From positions 1-57,336 of the IMG/VR virus record IMGVR_UViG_3300028790_000006: a stretch of 57,336 bases of DNA. One strand, given 5' to 3'. Every line of letters begins with the position of its first letter. The stretch's first letter is position 1. Below the pieces are notes generated by a model that worked only from the letters and a program-made list of their open reading frames with translations, did not search any database and was not told where the DNA came from. Made by a program: the position numbers and the translations under genes. Shown here in pieces: positions 6,387-14,298 of the stretch. This stretch comes from a virus.

Positions 6387-8125
6387 CCGCGCCGATGCTG
6401 GCGCTGCGCCCGTACCAGGCCGAAGGCGTCGAGGCGGTGTTCGGGGCGTGGTCGCGCGGCATGCGCCGGCCCGCCCTGGTCTGGGCCACTGGGCTGGGCA
6501 AGACCGTCGGGTTCGCCGCCATCGGGCGGCGGTTCGTCGCGGAGAACCCGGGCCGGCGGGTGCTGGCCATCGCGCACACCACCGAGCTGGTCGACCAGAT
6601 GATGCGCAAGTTCCGCGACGCCGCGCCGGACCTGCGGGTGGGCCGCGTCCAGGGCAACGCCAACGAGACCCTGGCCCAGATCGTCTGCGCGTCGGTGCAG
6701 ACCCTGCGCGGGGAGAACCGCCGGCGCATGATCCGCGACGTTGGGTTAGTAATTGTTGACGAATGTCACCATAGCGTTGCATCTACCTATATGTCCATAT
6801 TGACGCACTACGGGGCGTTGGGGCCGATCCGCCCGGACAGCGCGGTGGCCCTGGGGCTCACCGCCACCATGATGCGCGGCGACGAGCTGGCCCTGGGCGA
6901 GGTCTGGCAGAACGTCGTGCACACCCGCACCATCGCCGAGGGCATCGCCGACGGGTACCTGGTGCGGCCGCGGGGCCTGCACGTCCAGGTCGACGACTTG
7001 GACCTGACCCGCGTGCGGACGTCCGGCGGGGACTACCGCGAAGGCGACCTGGGGCAGGCCATCGAGGACTCGCTGGCGCCTGAGGCCATCGCGAAGGCGG
7101 TCGCCGAGCACGCGCACGATCGCAAGATCCTGCTGTTCGCCCCGACGGTCTCCAGCGCTGAGGTGATCGGCGACGCCCTGAGAGCGTCTGGGCGGACCGT
7201 GGGGCTCATCCACGGGGGATTGGGCGCCGGGCCGCGAAAGGCCGTCCTGGACGCGTACAGGGCTGGGGAAACGCAGATTCTGACGAACTGCATGGTGCTC
7301 ACGGAAGGCTTCGACCATCCGGCCGCGGACTGCGCGGTGATCGCGCGGCCCACCCGGTCGCGTGGGCTCTACATCCAGATCGCCGGCCGGGTGCTGCGCC
7401 CGTGGCCCGGTAAGACCGACGCGCTGCTGCTCGACGTGGTGGGCGCGACCACCCAGCATTCCCTGATTTCGGGCATCACGCTCTTCGGGGACAAGCCGGA
7501 GCGGGCGGACGACGACGAGCGTGGCGATGACGACTTGCGGGACGAGTCGGACATTGGCCTGGAAGATCCAGAAGAATTGGCCCCTGGCCAGCAGGACGCG
7601 CGCCAGGCGCTCGGGCTGCGCGACGGGGCGCTGGTCACCACGGAGGTTGACCTCTTCGCCGGGTCGTCGATGGCGTGGCTGCGGACCCGCGCCGGCGTGT
7701 TCTTCATCGAGGCCGGCGAGCGGTACATCATGATCGTGCCCGGAGCGCCGAAGCGGGCGGCCGACTGGCTGACGCATTTTGGTTTGTCGCAAAACAGTCG
7801 CGGTGAGCGCGCGTTCTGCGGCTACGACGTGGTGGCGGTGTCGAAAAAGGGCCCGCTGGTCCGCCAGGAGATCGTGGCCGGCGTCGAGGATCTGGCGTAC
7901 GCCATGGCCTGGGCTGAGGGTGCGGTCACGCCGGTCGAGAAGATGACGGCGACCCGGGAGCGTTCGTGGCGGGCCAAGCCGCCCAGCGCCGCCCTGTCCG
8001 CCCTGGCCGAACGGCTGCGCGTCTTCGTGCCGCCCGGGGCGCGCTCGGGCGAGGTCTCCAACATGGTGTCCCTGGTGCTGGCCAGCAAGCGCATTGACCC
8101 GCTGCTCGGCGCGTGGACACGCTGA
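6383..8125 (+). CDS. DEAD/DEAH-like superfamily 2 helicase (DECH box)
   Basis: This 580-residue SF2 helicase is of the type often called SSL2- or type III restriction-like. Walker A is WATGLGKT (residues about 34-41), motif II is VDECHH (about 125-130), motif III is GLTAT, and motif VI is QIAGRVLR (about 331-338), preceded by TEGFDHPAADCAVIARPT. The C-terminal 200 residues are acidic then mixed and match nothing I recognise. It probably unwinds DNA during replication alongside the prim-pol protein. The GTG start overlaps the FHA stop. A run near codon 120 uses unusually AT-rich codons (TTAGTAATTGTTGAC), unlike the rest. Confidence 0.9.
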   Translation: MTAPMLALRPYQAEGVEAVFGAWSRGMRRPALVWATGLGKTVGFAAIGRRFVAENPGRRVLAIAHTTELVDQMMRKFRDAAPDLRVGRVQGNANETLAQIVCASVQTLRGENRRRMIRDVGLVIVDECHHSVASTYMSILTHYGALGPIRPDSAVALGLTATMMRGDELALGEVWQNVVHTRTIAEGIADGYLVRPRGLHVQVDDLDLTRVRTSGGDYREGDLGQAIEDSLAPEAIAKAVAEHAHDRKILLFAPTVSSAEVIGDALRASGRTVGLIHGGLGAGPRKAVLDAYRAGETQILTNCMVLTEGFDHPAADCAVIARPTRSRGLYIQIAGRVLRPWPGKTDALLLDVVGATTQHSLISGITLFGDKPERADDDERGDDDLRDESDIGLEDPEELAPGQQDARQALGLRDGALVTTEVDLFAGSSMAWLRTRAGVFFIEAGERYIMIVPGAPKRAADWLTHFGLSQNSRGERAFCGYDVVAVSKKGPLVRQEIVAGVEDLAYAMAWAEGAVTPVEKMTATRERSWRAKPPSAALSALAERLRVFVPPGARSGEVSNMVSLVLASKRIDPLLGAWTR

Positions 8126-8127
8126 GC

Positions 8128-8165
8128 ACTTGACGTTTCACTAGGTCTGGAAGTAGGTTTCCGTC
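8128..8165 (+). promoter_or_regulatory. Leaderless promoter with operator site 3
   Basis: Site 3 is ACTTGACGTTTCACTAGGT at 8128-8146, one base off the consensus core. TTGACG (8130-8135), 18 bases, TAGGTT (8154-8159), 6 bases, ATG 8166. It lies directly after the helicase stop and opens the operon of small genes leading to the resolvase. Confidence 0.75.
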
Positions 8166-8288
8166 ATGCCAAGCCACCCCGTGCAGCCGACCAAGCCGCC
8201 GCCCCCGATGCGTCCGCAGCCCAAGCCGCTGCCGCCGCAGCCCCGCCCCCAGCCGCATCCCGTCCAGCCCCGGCCCGGCAAGCGATGA
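8166..8288 (+). CDS. 40-residue proline-rich protein 1
   Basis: A 40-residue peptide with 18 prolines, five lysine or arginine residues and seven glutamines follows the operator promoter directly (leaderless ATG). It ends in RPGKR. Two other genes (31629..31751 and 54266..54388, both minus strand) encode proteins of exactly 40 residues with 17-18 prolines and similar Arg/Lys-Pro repeats. No domain is present, and a folded structure is unlikely beyond a polyproline helix. Function is unknown; the composition resembles proline-rich peptides that bind SH3-like domains or ribosomes, which is inference only. The stop overlaps the next start (ATGA). Confidence 0.65.
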   Translation: MPSHPVQPTKPPPPMRPQPKPLPPQPRPQPHPVQPRPGKR

Positions 8289-8419
8289 GCGCCCGGACGC
8301 GGCGGGCGCCGCGCTGGTACGACGTCAGCGAGACGACCGGCTACGTGGTCGCGGTGGCCGGCGTGGCGCTGATCGTGGTGTCGGCGGCGGCGTTGTGGGG
8401 GACGGTGCTCAATGGCTGA
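8285..8419 (+). CDS. Small single-pass membrane protein
   Basis: A 44-residue protein is ATGA-coupled to the proline-rich gene. After a basic N-terminus (about 10 residues with RTRRAPR) comes one hydrophobic segment, residues about 20-40 (YVVAVAGVALIVVSAAALW), consistent with a type II single membrane span. Its stop overlaps the start of the next gene. It resembles the many orphan small membrane proteins of actinophages; no function can be given. Confidence 0.55.
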   Translation: MSARTRRAPRWYDVSETTGYVVAVAGVALIVVSAAALWGTVLNG

Positions 8420-8726
8420 GGGTTTGGCCCAGTGCCATCTGCGGTCGGGCGGCGTGGTCGATCACGCTGACCCGTGCACGTGCGGCGGTCGAGTGGTGCC
8501 GCCCGGTGTGTCATCGACGGCGCGGCCCGCTCCTCGCCAGGGGGAAGCGGGCACGGCGTCGTGGCGGGCCGAGCACTGCCGCCTGGGCGACGCTGCGCTG
8601 TTCGAAGCGCAGATGATCGTCGATCGCGAGGTTGGCGATACCCTGGCGCTGTCGGCCGCAGCCCAGGCGTGGGCGGCCATCGCCGCAGCGCACTACGCGG
8701 CGGCGAACGTGCGGTACCGGGCGTGA
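8412..8726 (+). CDS. Hypothetical protein with an N-terminal Cys/His cluster
   Basis: This 104-residue protein overlaps the preceding stop by 8 bases and the RusA start by 4, so it is translationally coupled on both sides. Residues about 8-30 contain CH, DH and CTC, a possible zinc site. The C-terminal half is helical (DTLALSAAAQAWAAIAAAHYA), resembling the small helical proteins beside phage resolvases. I do not recognise a family. Confidence 0.5.
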   Translation: MAEGLAQCHLRSGGVVDHADPCTCGGRVVPPGVSSTARPAPRQGEAGTASWRAEHCRLGDAALFEAQMIVDREVGDTLALSAAAQAWAAIAAAHYAAANVRYRA

Positions 8727-9127
8727 TCCAGGGCATCGAGGTGCTGAACTTCTGGGTGCCCGGCCCGCCGAAGACGAAGGGCTCGCTCGACGTCGTGAAC
8801 TCGGGGCGGGGCGGTGGCCGCCCGGTCCTGCAGGACTCGCCGGCGTCGAAGCGCTGGCGAAAGCTGGTGGCGTACCTGGCCGAGCAGGCGAAGCGCGATG
8901 CGACGCAGGGATTCCCGCTGGACTGCGCGGTGGCCGTCGACCTGGCGTTCGTGCTGTCCGGGGATCCGACCGCGCCGCGGTCGGGCGACCTGGACAAGCT
9001 CTATCGCAACGTGCTCGACGCGCTGACCGACGCCGGCGTCTACGAAGATGACGTGCAGGTGGTCCGGCTGTCCGGGTCGAAGGTGGGCGATGGCGACCCG
9101 GGCGTCCGGGTGCGAGTGGTGATCTAG
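8723..9127 (+). CDS. rusA: RusA-type Holliday junction resolvase
   Basis: A 134-residue protein of the RusA family, which cuts four-way DNA junctions as a dimer. The N-terminal VPGPPKTKGS and the acidic motif GDLDKLYRNVLDAL (about residues 89-102) followed by YEDDVQVV carry the conserved aspartates of the active site. The length is typical. It starts at a GTG overlapping the upstream stop. Placed just before the packaging genes, it probably resolves branched replication or recombination intermediates so DNA can be packaged. Confidence 0.9.
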   Translation: MIQGIEVLNFWVPGPPKTKGSLDVVNSGRGGGRPVLQDSPASKRWRKLVAYLAEQAKRDATQGFPLDCAVAVDLAFVLSGDPTAPRSGDLDKLYRNVLDALTDAGVYEDDVQVVRLSGSKVGDGDPGVRVRVVI

Positions 9128-9349
9128 GTGGAGCGGGAAGAGCGCGAGATCCGCGTCCGAGCGGTGGTCGAGACTCTGCGGCAGTTGTCAGAGTGGGACG
9201 ACGAGGCTCGATCGGCGCCGGAACTGGAGATGTTGGCCACGACGGTGGAGACCTACGCGCTACATGATGACGGCCACCTGTGCTGTCTCATGTGCCAAGA
9301 GGTCCATTGCGATGAGGGCTGCCCGCTCGACGGCGTCCGGTTGCCATGA
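9128..9349 (+). CDS. Small acidic protein with C-terminal cysteine cluster
   Basis: A 73-residue protein starts at a GTG directly after the resolvase stop. The N-terminal two thirds are helical and charged. The end contains CCLMCQEVHCDEGC, five cysteines within 14 residues, a likely zinc site. It overlaps the next gene by ATGA. No family is recognised. Confidence 0.5.
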   Translation: MEREEREIRVRAVVETLRQLSEWDDEARSAPELEMLATTVETYALHDDGHLCCLMCQEVHCDEGCPLDGVRLP

Positions 9350-9504
9350 CGGGCGACATGGCCCAGTGCCCGTACCGCATGGGCACCGGGGACCGGAAGT
9401 GCGATCAGGGCTGCTGGGACTATCCGCGCTGTCTGGACCTGGGGAAGCCGGGCCGGGTCGAGCGTGCCGTGGCCCTGGTCCGAGCACGACTTCGGCGCCG
9501 CTGA
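9346..9504 (+). CDS. Very small cysteine-containing protein
   Basis: A 52-residue protein is ATGA-coupled to its upstream neighbour, and its stop shares a base with the next ATG. Four cysteines (CPYRMG, CDQGCWDYPRC) suggest metal binding, and the end is basic. It is similar in style to the other small zinc-like proteins of this operon. Function is unknown. Confidence 0.5.
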   Translation: MTGDMAQCPYRMGTGDRKCDQGCWDYPRCLDLGKPGRVERAVALVRARLRRR

Positions 9505-10148
9505 TGGACGCGCAGGCGTGGCTGGCCGAGTTCGCGGCCCGGGCCGCGGCGGCTGAGGCGCGCTGGCGCGCTGAACGCGACGAGCTCTGGGCGCGGGTCG
9601 GCGGCGGGGCTGCGGTCGCGGTGGTGCGGGGCGGCGGGACGGTGGTGCTCGAGCCGGCTCGTGAGGTGACCGGGGACGTGCCCGCGGCGGCGTGCGGGCG
9701 ACTGCTGTCGGCCGCCCTGGCCGCGGGCTGGGATACGCGGGTCACGCGGGCGCTGGCCGCGGTGCCGAAGGTCGGGCTGCTGGAGTCGTACGCGGTCCGG
9801 GCCCGCCGCCACGATGAGCGGCTCTGGGCGTGCTGGTGGAACGGGTCATTCGAGGCCGCCCAGTATTTCCGGGCCGGCGGCCGCGTCGAGACGCTCGGCG
9901 CGCAGCGCATGGCCGAGACGGTGGCGGGGCCGCAGCCGGCGGACGGCATGAGCGTGGCGCAGATCAAGACCCTGGCCGCCGAGCGCGGCATCAAGATCCC
10001 CAGCAAGTACAACAAAGCGCAGGTCATCGACCATGTGAAGGCGCACGGCCTGGTGGCCGCACCGCCCCCGCCGGCCGTGCGTGGTGTCCTGGACGCGATC
10101 GAGGGCCTACACTTGGCGCGTCACTTGGTCAGTCCGATGGCGTCATGA
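9504..10148 (+). CDS. Protein with C-terminal Rho-N/SAP-like DNA-binding module
   Basis: A 214-residue protein. Residues about 150-185 (MSVAQIKTLAAERGIKIPSK then AQVIDHVKAHG) match the small helix-loop-helix Rho N-terminal/SAP module that binds nucleic acid. The N-terminal half is helical with WWNGSFEAAQYFRAGG near residue 115, unassigned. Its end runs into operator site 4. The MuF-like head protein carries two similar modules. Position just before the terminase genes could suggest a role in DNA handling at packaging, which is inference. Confidence 0.6.
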   Translation: MDAQAWLAEFAARAAAAEARWRAERDELWARVGGGAAVAVVRGGGTVVLEPAREVTGDVPAAACGRLLSAALAAGWDTRVTRALAAVPKVGLLESYAVRARRHDERLWACWWNGSFEAAQYFRAGGRVETLGAQRMAETVAGPQPADGMSVAQIKTLAAERGIKIPSKYNKAQVIDHVKAHGLVAAPPPPAVRGVLDAIEGLHLARHLVSPMAS

Positions 10149-10172
10149 CACATGGGGAGGTAATGCCCGGTT
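10111..10172 (+). promoter_or_regulatory. Operator site 4 and leader of the packaging operon
   Basis: Site 4 is ACTTGGCGCGTCACTTGGT at 10111-10129, with TTGGCG in place of TTGACG. The -10 is not clear. A 13-codon ORF (ATG 10145 to TGA 10186) contains GGGGAGG (10154-10160), which can serve ATG 10173 of the next gene. This site is therefore either a weaker promoter or an operator with a short translated leader. Confidence 0.55.
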
Positions 10173-10823
10173 ATGGCACGATCTGACACACTTCCCCGGC
10201 TCCGCGGCCCAGTGTTCTGCGGCGCGACCAGGCGCAACGGCTCGACCGACTGCCGCCGCCCATCGGGCTGGGGGACCGATCACCCCGGCTGGGGCCGGTG
10301 CAAGCTGCACGCTGGCTCGACCCAGGCGCACGGGGAGTCGGCCGCCCTCGCCCGGGCGCAGGCCACCGCGCAGCTGTTCGGCGTGCCGCGCGACGTCGAC
10401 CCGATTACCGGCATGCTCGAGACCTATCACCAGACCATGGGCCTGCTCGACGCCATCGAGGCCATGTGCCTGCAGCTGGTACCGGCCGAGGTGGTCTGGG
10501 GCGTGGTCAAGGAAAAGCGGGTCGGGGACGGCGAGCCCGGCGATGACGACGAGGGCCTGACGCCGGTGGAGCGCGAGTACGCGCCGGGCATCAACATCTG
10601 GGTGAAGCTGCTGGCCGAGTGGCACGATCGTGCGTTCAGCGAGGCCGAGCGCATCCTCAAGCTGGGTCTGGACTCGCGACGCGTCGAGCTGGCGCAGTCG
10701 CACGTGGCGGCCATCGTGGCCGTCCTGCTCAGTCCGGACCTGGCCCTGTCCGACGACCAGCGGCGGGCGGCGGCGCGCATCATGCGGACCATGGACCAGC
10801 GGGCCGCGATCGAGGCCACGTGA
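10173..10823 (+). CDS. Terminase small subunit-like protein
   Basis: This is a 216-residue protein. The N-terminus has the Cys/His pattern common in actinophage small terminases: CGATRRNGSTDCRRP, then GWGTDHPGWGRCKLHAGST (residues about 14-50). The remaining helical region fits DNA-binding and oligomerisation. It is the first gene of the packaging block and is followed, after two tiny genes, by the large subunit. The ribosome site GGGGAGG is 12 bases upstream, slightly long. The small subunit recognises phage DNA and hands it to the large subunit. Confidence 0.75.
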   Translation: MARSDTLPRLRGPVFCGATRRNGSTDCRRPSGWGTDHPGWGRCKLHAGSTQAHGESAALARAQATAQLFGVPRDVDPITGMLETYHQTMGLLDAIEAMCLQLVPAEVVWGVVKEKRVGDGEPGDDDEGLTPVEREYAPGINIWVKLLAEWHDRAFSEAERILKLGLDSRRVELAQSHVAAIVAVLLSPDLALSDDQRRAAARIMRTMDQRAAIEAT

Positions 10824-10954
10824 CCTGGGATGAGTTCCTGGCCACGCCGCCCCGCGATCTGCCGTGGTGGGGCCAGGTCGCGGTGGCGCTGGTCGTCCTG
10901 GGCGCGGTGGCTGCCTGGACTCAGCCCTGGCGGCGGCGGTTACCGAGGACATGA
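10820..10954 (+). CDS. Small single-pass membrane protein
   Basis: A 44-residue protein starts at a GTG overlapping the small-terminase stop. It has a Trp-rich juxtamembrane start (DLPWWGQ) and one hydrophobic span (VAVALVVLGAVAAW), then a basic tail (RRRLPRT), so the C-terminus is probably cytoplasmic. No function is apparent. Confidence 0.5.
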   Translation: MTWDEFLATPPRDLPWWGQVAVALVVLGAVAAWTQPWRRRLPRT

Positions 10955-11187
10955 GGCCACGTGTAAACGTCTGTGGGTGCCTGACACGCGAGTTTGAGCG
11001 GGTCCACGTTGGCCTGGGGTGCGCGTGTCGCCCACCTGCCGGCCGTGATCGCCAGGTCATCGGACTGCGGTGCGTGCACTGCCGCCGCGAGCCAGAGATT
11101 GGAAGCCGAAAGGCCTACGCGGAAGCCTGGTCGTCGTCGCCCTGGGGTGCGGACGACATCGAGTTCTGTCCCAGCAGCGGACCATGA
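10951..11187 (+). CDS. Small zinc-ribbon-like protein
   Basis: A 78-residue protein is ATGA-coupled on both sides. It contains CGC near residue 8, CAC near residue 27, CVHC near residue 44 and a cysteine near the end, a zinc-ribbon-like arrangement. It lies between the two terminase subunits, so a packaging accessory role is conceivable but not shown. Confidence 0.55.
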   Translation: MRPRVNVCGCLTREFERVHVGLGCACRPPAGRDRQVIGLRCVHCRREPEIGSRKAYAEAWSSSPWGADDIEFCPSSGP

Positions 11188-12701
11188 CCGGGGTTCTGAC
11201 CGCGGCGGCCGACCTGATCGACCCGGACGTCTCGGTCGAGCGGCCCGAACTGGCCACCCCGGCCACGCTGGCCGCCCACCTCGACCAGACCTACCAGCTG
11301 CGCGCGCACCTCGTGCTGATCGGCGAGGAGCTCGCCGAGTTGGAACGCGGCACCGCGTTCGACCGGCTCATCGTCAACACGCCGCCGCGGGTCGGCAAGA
11401 CGCGCCTGGCCGTCGAGTGGTTCGTCTTCTGGTGGCTGATCAAGCACCCGACGCACCGGGTGATCATCGCCTCGTATGACGACTCGCTCGCCCAGCGGGC
11501 CGGCAAGCACATCCGCCGGCTCATCGAGATGTACGGGGCCCGGTACGGGCTGGTGATGGAGCACGGGTCGGCCGCCGCGAAAGACTGGTCACTGACCACC
11601 GGCGGCGGTGTGCGGTCCGTCGGCATCGGGTCCGGCATCACCGGTCACGACGGCGACGTGCTGATCGTGGACGACCCGACCAAGTCCCGGGCCGAGGCTG
11701 AGAGCGCCCGTCGGCGTGACTCGGTGTACGACTGGTGGTCGTCGGAGTTCTCCACCCGCGTGGTGCCGGGCACCCGGATTTTGATGATCCAGACGCCCTG
11801 GCACCCGGACGACCTGCGTGTGCGCGTCGTGGCACAGGAAGGCCGGATCGAGAACGGCGGCCGCTGGCGCGAGGTCATCATGTCGGCCATCTGCGAAGAT
11901 CCGAAGACCGACCCGCTCGGTCGGGCGCCCGGCGAGCCGCTCCCGCACCCGCGCATCCCCGATGGCGAGACCGGCCGCCTGCTCAAGTGGTGGGAGCGGA
12001 TCCGCTCGGCCATCGCGGTGCGGGACTGGCGGGCGCTCTACCAGTGCGACCCGAAGGCGCCCGAAGGCCAGCTGATCACCGAGACGCTGCTGCGTGAGCG
12101 CCGCTGCCACGAGACCGGCACCTGCTCGACCCCGACCAGGACGGGGGTGGCCATCGACCCGAGCGGCGGCGGCCGGGACACGGCCGGCATCATCGGCGGG
12201 TACCTGGGCGAGGACGGCCGGTGCCACTTCACGCACGACGCGTCCGGGGTGATGCCGTCCGACGCGTGGGCCCGGGCGGCCTGTGTGATGGCCGCCGACA
12301 TCGGGGCCGAGTTCTTCGTGGCCGAGAAGAACTACGGCGGCGACATGATCAAGCTCATGTTGCGCACGTCGTGGGACGCGCTGCGGACGGCTCAGCCGGC
12401 GCGGTTCGGCTTCATGCCGCGGATCATCGAGGTCACCGCGAAGAAAGGGAAGGTGCTGCGCGCCGAGCCGATCGCGCAGCAGTGGACGGAGAACCGCATT
12501 GTCACCGCGGCCTACCTGCCCGACCTTGAGTCCGAATGGTCCACCTTCATGCCGGGTAGTACGGAGTCCCCGGGCCGCATCGACGCGTCGGTCTACCTGG
12601 CGTATGAGCTGCTGCCGCTGCCGTCGGCCGGTGTGCCGTCGAGCGCTGGCGTCTCGTCGTTCATCGACGCCACCCTGCTGGGCGGGACCTGGGGCCGGTG
12701 A
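11184..12701 (+). CDS. terL: Terminase large subunit
   Basis: A 505-residue packaging ATPase and nuclease. The ATPase half has Walker A NTPPRVGKTR (residues about 64-73) and Walker B VLIVDDP (about 158-164). The nuclease half shows the RNase H-like acidic residues in AIDPSGGG (about 323), FVAEKNYGG (about 377) and RIDASVYLAYELL (about 465). Length and order are typical. The ATG overlaps the upstream stop. It translocates DNA into the prohead through the portal and cuts unit lengths. Confidence 0.95.
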   Translation: MTGVLTAAADLIDPDVSVERPELATPATLAAHLDQTYQLRAHLVLIGEELAELERGTAFDRLIVNTPPRVGKTRLAVEWFVFWWLIKHPTHRVIIASYDDSLAQRAGKHIRRLIEMYGARYGLVMEHGSAAAKDWSLTTGGGVRSVGIGSGITGHDGDVLIVDDPTKSRAEAESARRRDSVYDWWSSEFSTRVVPGTRILMIQTPWHPDDLRVRVVAQEGRIENGGRWREVIMSAICEDPKTDPLGRAPGEPLPHPRIPDGETGRLLKWWERIRSAIAVRDWRALYQCDPKAPEGQLITETLLRERRCHETGTCSTPTRTGVAIDPSGGGRDTAGIIGGYLGEDGRCHFTHDASGVMPSDAWARAACVMAADIGAEFFVAEKNYGGDMIKLMLRTSWDALRTAQPARFGFMPRIIEVTAKKGKVLRAEPIAQQWTENRIVTAAYLPDLESEWSTFMPGSTESPGRIDASVYLAYELLPLPSAGVPSSAGVSSFIDATLLGGTWGR

Positions 12702-12718
12702 CGATCTAGGCTCAAGGC

Positions 12719-12895
12719 ATGTGGCCTTCCGTTCAGTCCATCGTCGCCGCCCGTGCCGCCGCGACGCCCCCCACTCCGCCAGCCCAGGGCGTGCCGGTCT
12801 GGCCGCAGGGCGTCGCGTCAAACATCGCGGCCACCACGCCGACCCCGTGGCCGACCGCGTCCAGCGTGACCGCCGCTCGCGCCGCGACACGCTGA
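12719..12895 (+). CDS. Small Ala/Pro/Thr-rich protein, leaderless
   Basis: A 58-residue protein of low complexity (about a third alanine, many prolines and threonines, three tryptophans) lies just after terL. TAGGCT (12707-12712) is 6 bases before the ATG, so the transcript is probably leaderless, though no -35 is evident. The upstream ACGATCTAGGCTCA nearly repeats at 31980-31993 before the tail chaperone gene. No function is recognised. Confidence 0.45.
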   Translation: MWPSVQSIVAARAAATPPTPPAQGVPVWPQGVASNIAATTPTPWPTASSVTAARAATR

Positions 12896-12899
12896 CTCC

Positions 12900-12938
12900 A
12901 CTTGACGCGTCACTAGGTCGGGCGCTACGGTCGTCGGC
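12900..12938 (+). promoter_or_regulatory. Leaderless promoter with operator site 5
   Basis: Site 5 is ACTTGACGCGTCACTAGGT at 12900-12918. TTGACG (12902-12907), 18 bases, TACGGT (12926-12931), 7 bases, ATG 12939. It is one of the best matches to the combined operator/promoter consensus and opens the group of small genes between terminase and portal. Confidence 0.8.
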
Positions 12939-13124
12939 ATGGGAGACGACGACCGTATGAAGGCTGCGCGCGAGCTGGCCGACCGTCGAGCGCGTGAGGC
13001 CGACGAGGCCACGCGCAAGAGCGACGAGGCCACGCAGCAGATCCTGGACGAGCAGCGCGTGGAGAACCAGAAACGCGCGCGCCTGGCCCAGGAAGAGGCC
13101 GACCGGACCAGGGGGAAGCGATGA
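12939..13124 (+). CDS. Small charged coiled-coil protein, leaderless
   Basis: A 61-residue protein is composed almost wholly of Asp, Glu, Arg, Lys, Ala and Gln in a continuous helix, with repeated DEAT/SDEATQQ segments. It should form a coiled coil. The start is set by the promoter 7 bases upstream. It overlaps the next gene by ATGA. The minus-strand cassette at 30749-31148 encodes three proteins of the same style. Confidence 0.6.
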   Translation: MGDDDRMKAARELADRRAREADEATRKSDEATQQILDEQRVENQKRARLAQEEADRTRGKR

Positions 13125-13384
13125 GCGACGAGCTGGCCGCCGTGGTGACGCCCACGGTTGAGATCGACGGCGAGACCTGGCGGGCCGGGGACGTCGGTAT
13201 CGACGCGTCCGGCCGCGAGGTCAAGCTGGTCCGGATCGGCAAATCGTCCTGGGCCTGGGTGGGCTTCGGCATCGACACCGATATCCCGCTGGACATGGTC
13301 ACGAGGCCGCTGGCCAAAGTGCACCTGGTCAAGCACGGCGAAGAGGCCGCGTTCTGCGCCACGTGGCACGCGGGCGGGTTCTAG
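13121..13384 (+). CDS. Hypothetical protein
   Basis: An 87-residue acidic, beta-rich protein is ATGA-coupled to the coiled-coil gene. Segments such as VEIDGETWRAGDVG and LVRIGKSSWAWVGFG suggest a small beta-barrel. No family is recognised. It shares its last base with the next GTG start. Confidence 0.5.
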   Translation: MSDELAAVVTPTVEIDGETWRAGDVGIDASGREVKLVRIGKSSWAWVGFGIDTDIPLDMVTRPLAKVHLVKHGEEAAFCATWHAGGF

Positions 13385-13749
13385 TGGCGACCGGTGCTGG
13401 CTGGCTGCCGGCCGAACTCACCCGCGCTCAGCCGTACTCGATGGGCCCGGTGCTGGGCTGTCCGACCCGCTGTCAGCGGCTCATGATCATGCCGGCGGCC
13501 GGGACGAGTCAGCGCCTGGACAACCCGGGCGTGTTCATCGCCGGGGCGTTCATCGCGCCGGCCGCGGTCCAGCGCGCTGCCCAGGCGACCGGTGAGCGTG
13601 CGCTGATCATGGAGTACCCGAAGGGCCTGCGCGAAGCGCTCGGCCTGGTGCCGCCAGAGGCCGAGCGGTCGCCGTCGCCGGCCGAGCGCGTGCTGACCGA
13701 GAACCAGCAGAGCTTCGTGGACGCGCTACTGGCGCTGGACGAGGACTGA
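13384..13749 (+). CDS. Hypothetical protein
   Basis: A 121-residue protein starts at a GTG that shares a base with the upstream TAG. It has two cysteines (GCPTRC) near residue 27 and a Pro/Glu-rich linker around residue 95. The end (NQQSFVDALLALDED) is helical. No family is recognised; coupling and codon use support a gene. Confidence 0.5.
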   Translation: MATGAGWLPAELTRAQPYSMGPVLGCPTRCQRLMIMPAAGTSQRLDNPGVFIAGAFIAPAAVQRAAQATGERALIMEYPKGLREALGLVPPEAERSPSPAERVLTENQQSFVDALLALDED

Positions 13750-13750
13750 C

Positions 13751-13876
13751 GTGGAGACCGGGACCGAGGGCCAGCCGCCGCTGAGTGGATGGCCGCTGGC
13801 CATCACGCTGTCCGTATTCGCGCTGGCGGTCGCCGCCTGCTGCGTCGGGGTGACCTGGATTGTGGGGACCACGTGA
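13751..13876 (+). CDS. Small single-pass membrane protein
   Basis: A 41-residue protein starts at GTG. It has a short polar N-terminus and one hydrophobic span from about residue 14 to the end (LAITLSVFALAVAACCVGVTWIV). Its stop overlaps the GTG of the next membrane-protein gene, so the two may act together. Function is unknown. Confidence 0.5.
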   Translation: METGTEGQPPLSGWPLAITLSVFALAVAACCVGVTWIVGTT

Positions 13877-14298
13877 GACTGCTCTTCGCTCTGGCACTGG
13901 TGGTCATCATCGCCAGGCTGACCAGGCTGGCGATCGTGGACGAGTGGCCGCCGGCCAAGGGTCTGCGGCACTGGTTCGTGCGCACCTTCGCCACCGTCGA
14001 CCGCCGCGGCAACGTGGTGCCGGACCCGGCGCGCTGGGGGCGGCTGGCCGGCCTGGCGCACGCGGTGGCCTACGTGTGGACCTGCCCGTGGTGCATGTCC
14101 ATCTGGGTCGGGTTCGCCGTCTGGGGCATCGCTGACTGGTCGTTCTGGGGCGCGAAGGCCGACATGAGCGTGTCGTGGCCCTGGGCCATTCTGGCCGCCG
14201 GGTCAATGCTGGCCGGCTGGGATGCCAACATGCAGGGCGAGCACGACAAGCGCTACGAGGTCATGGAGCGCAAACTGCTCGGACACGACGACTCGTAG
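13873..14298 (+). CDS. DUF1360-like membrane protein
   Basis: A 141-residue protein. It has an N-terminal hydrophobic segment with RLTRLAIVDEWPPA, a central CPWCMSIWVGF motif in a second hydrophobic stretch (about residues 75-90) and a third (PWAILAAGSMLAGW). This combination resembles the DUF1360 family of small membrane proteins found in bacteria and phages. The role is unknown. It is GTGA-coupled to the preceding small membrane protein. Confidence 0.6.
   Translation: MRLLFALALVVIIARLTRLAIVDEWPPAKGLRHWFVRTFATVDRRGNVVPDPARWGRLAGLAHAVAYVWTCPWCMSIWVGFAVWGIADWSFWGAKADMSVSWPWAILAAGSMLAGWDANMQGEHDKRYEVMERKLLGHDDS

Noticed and set aside
11589-12890. Long minus-strand open frame opposite terL
   Set aside because: It is a shadow of high-GC codon use: no ribosome site, Arg/His/Gly-rich composition and no recognisable motif. 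Similar long shadow frames opposite other genes were dropped for the same reason.
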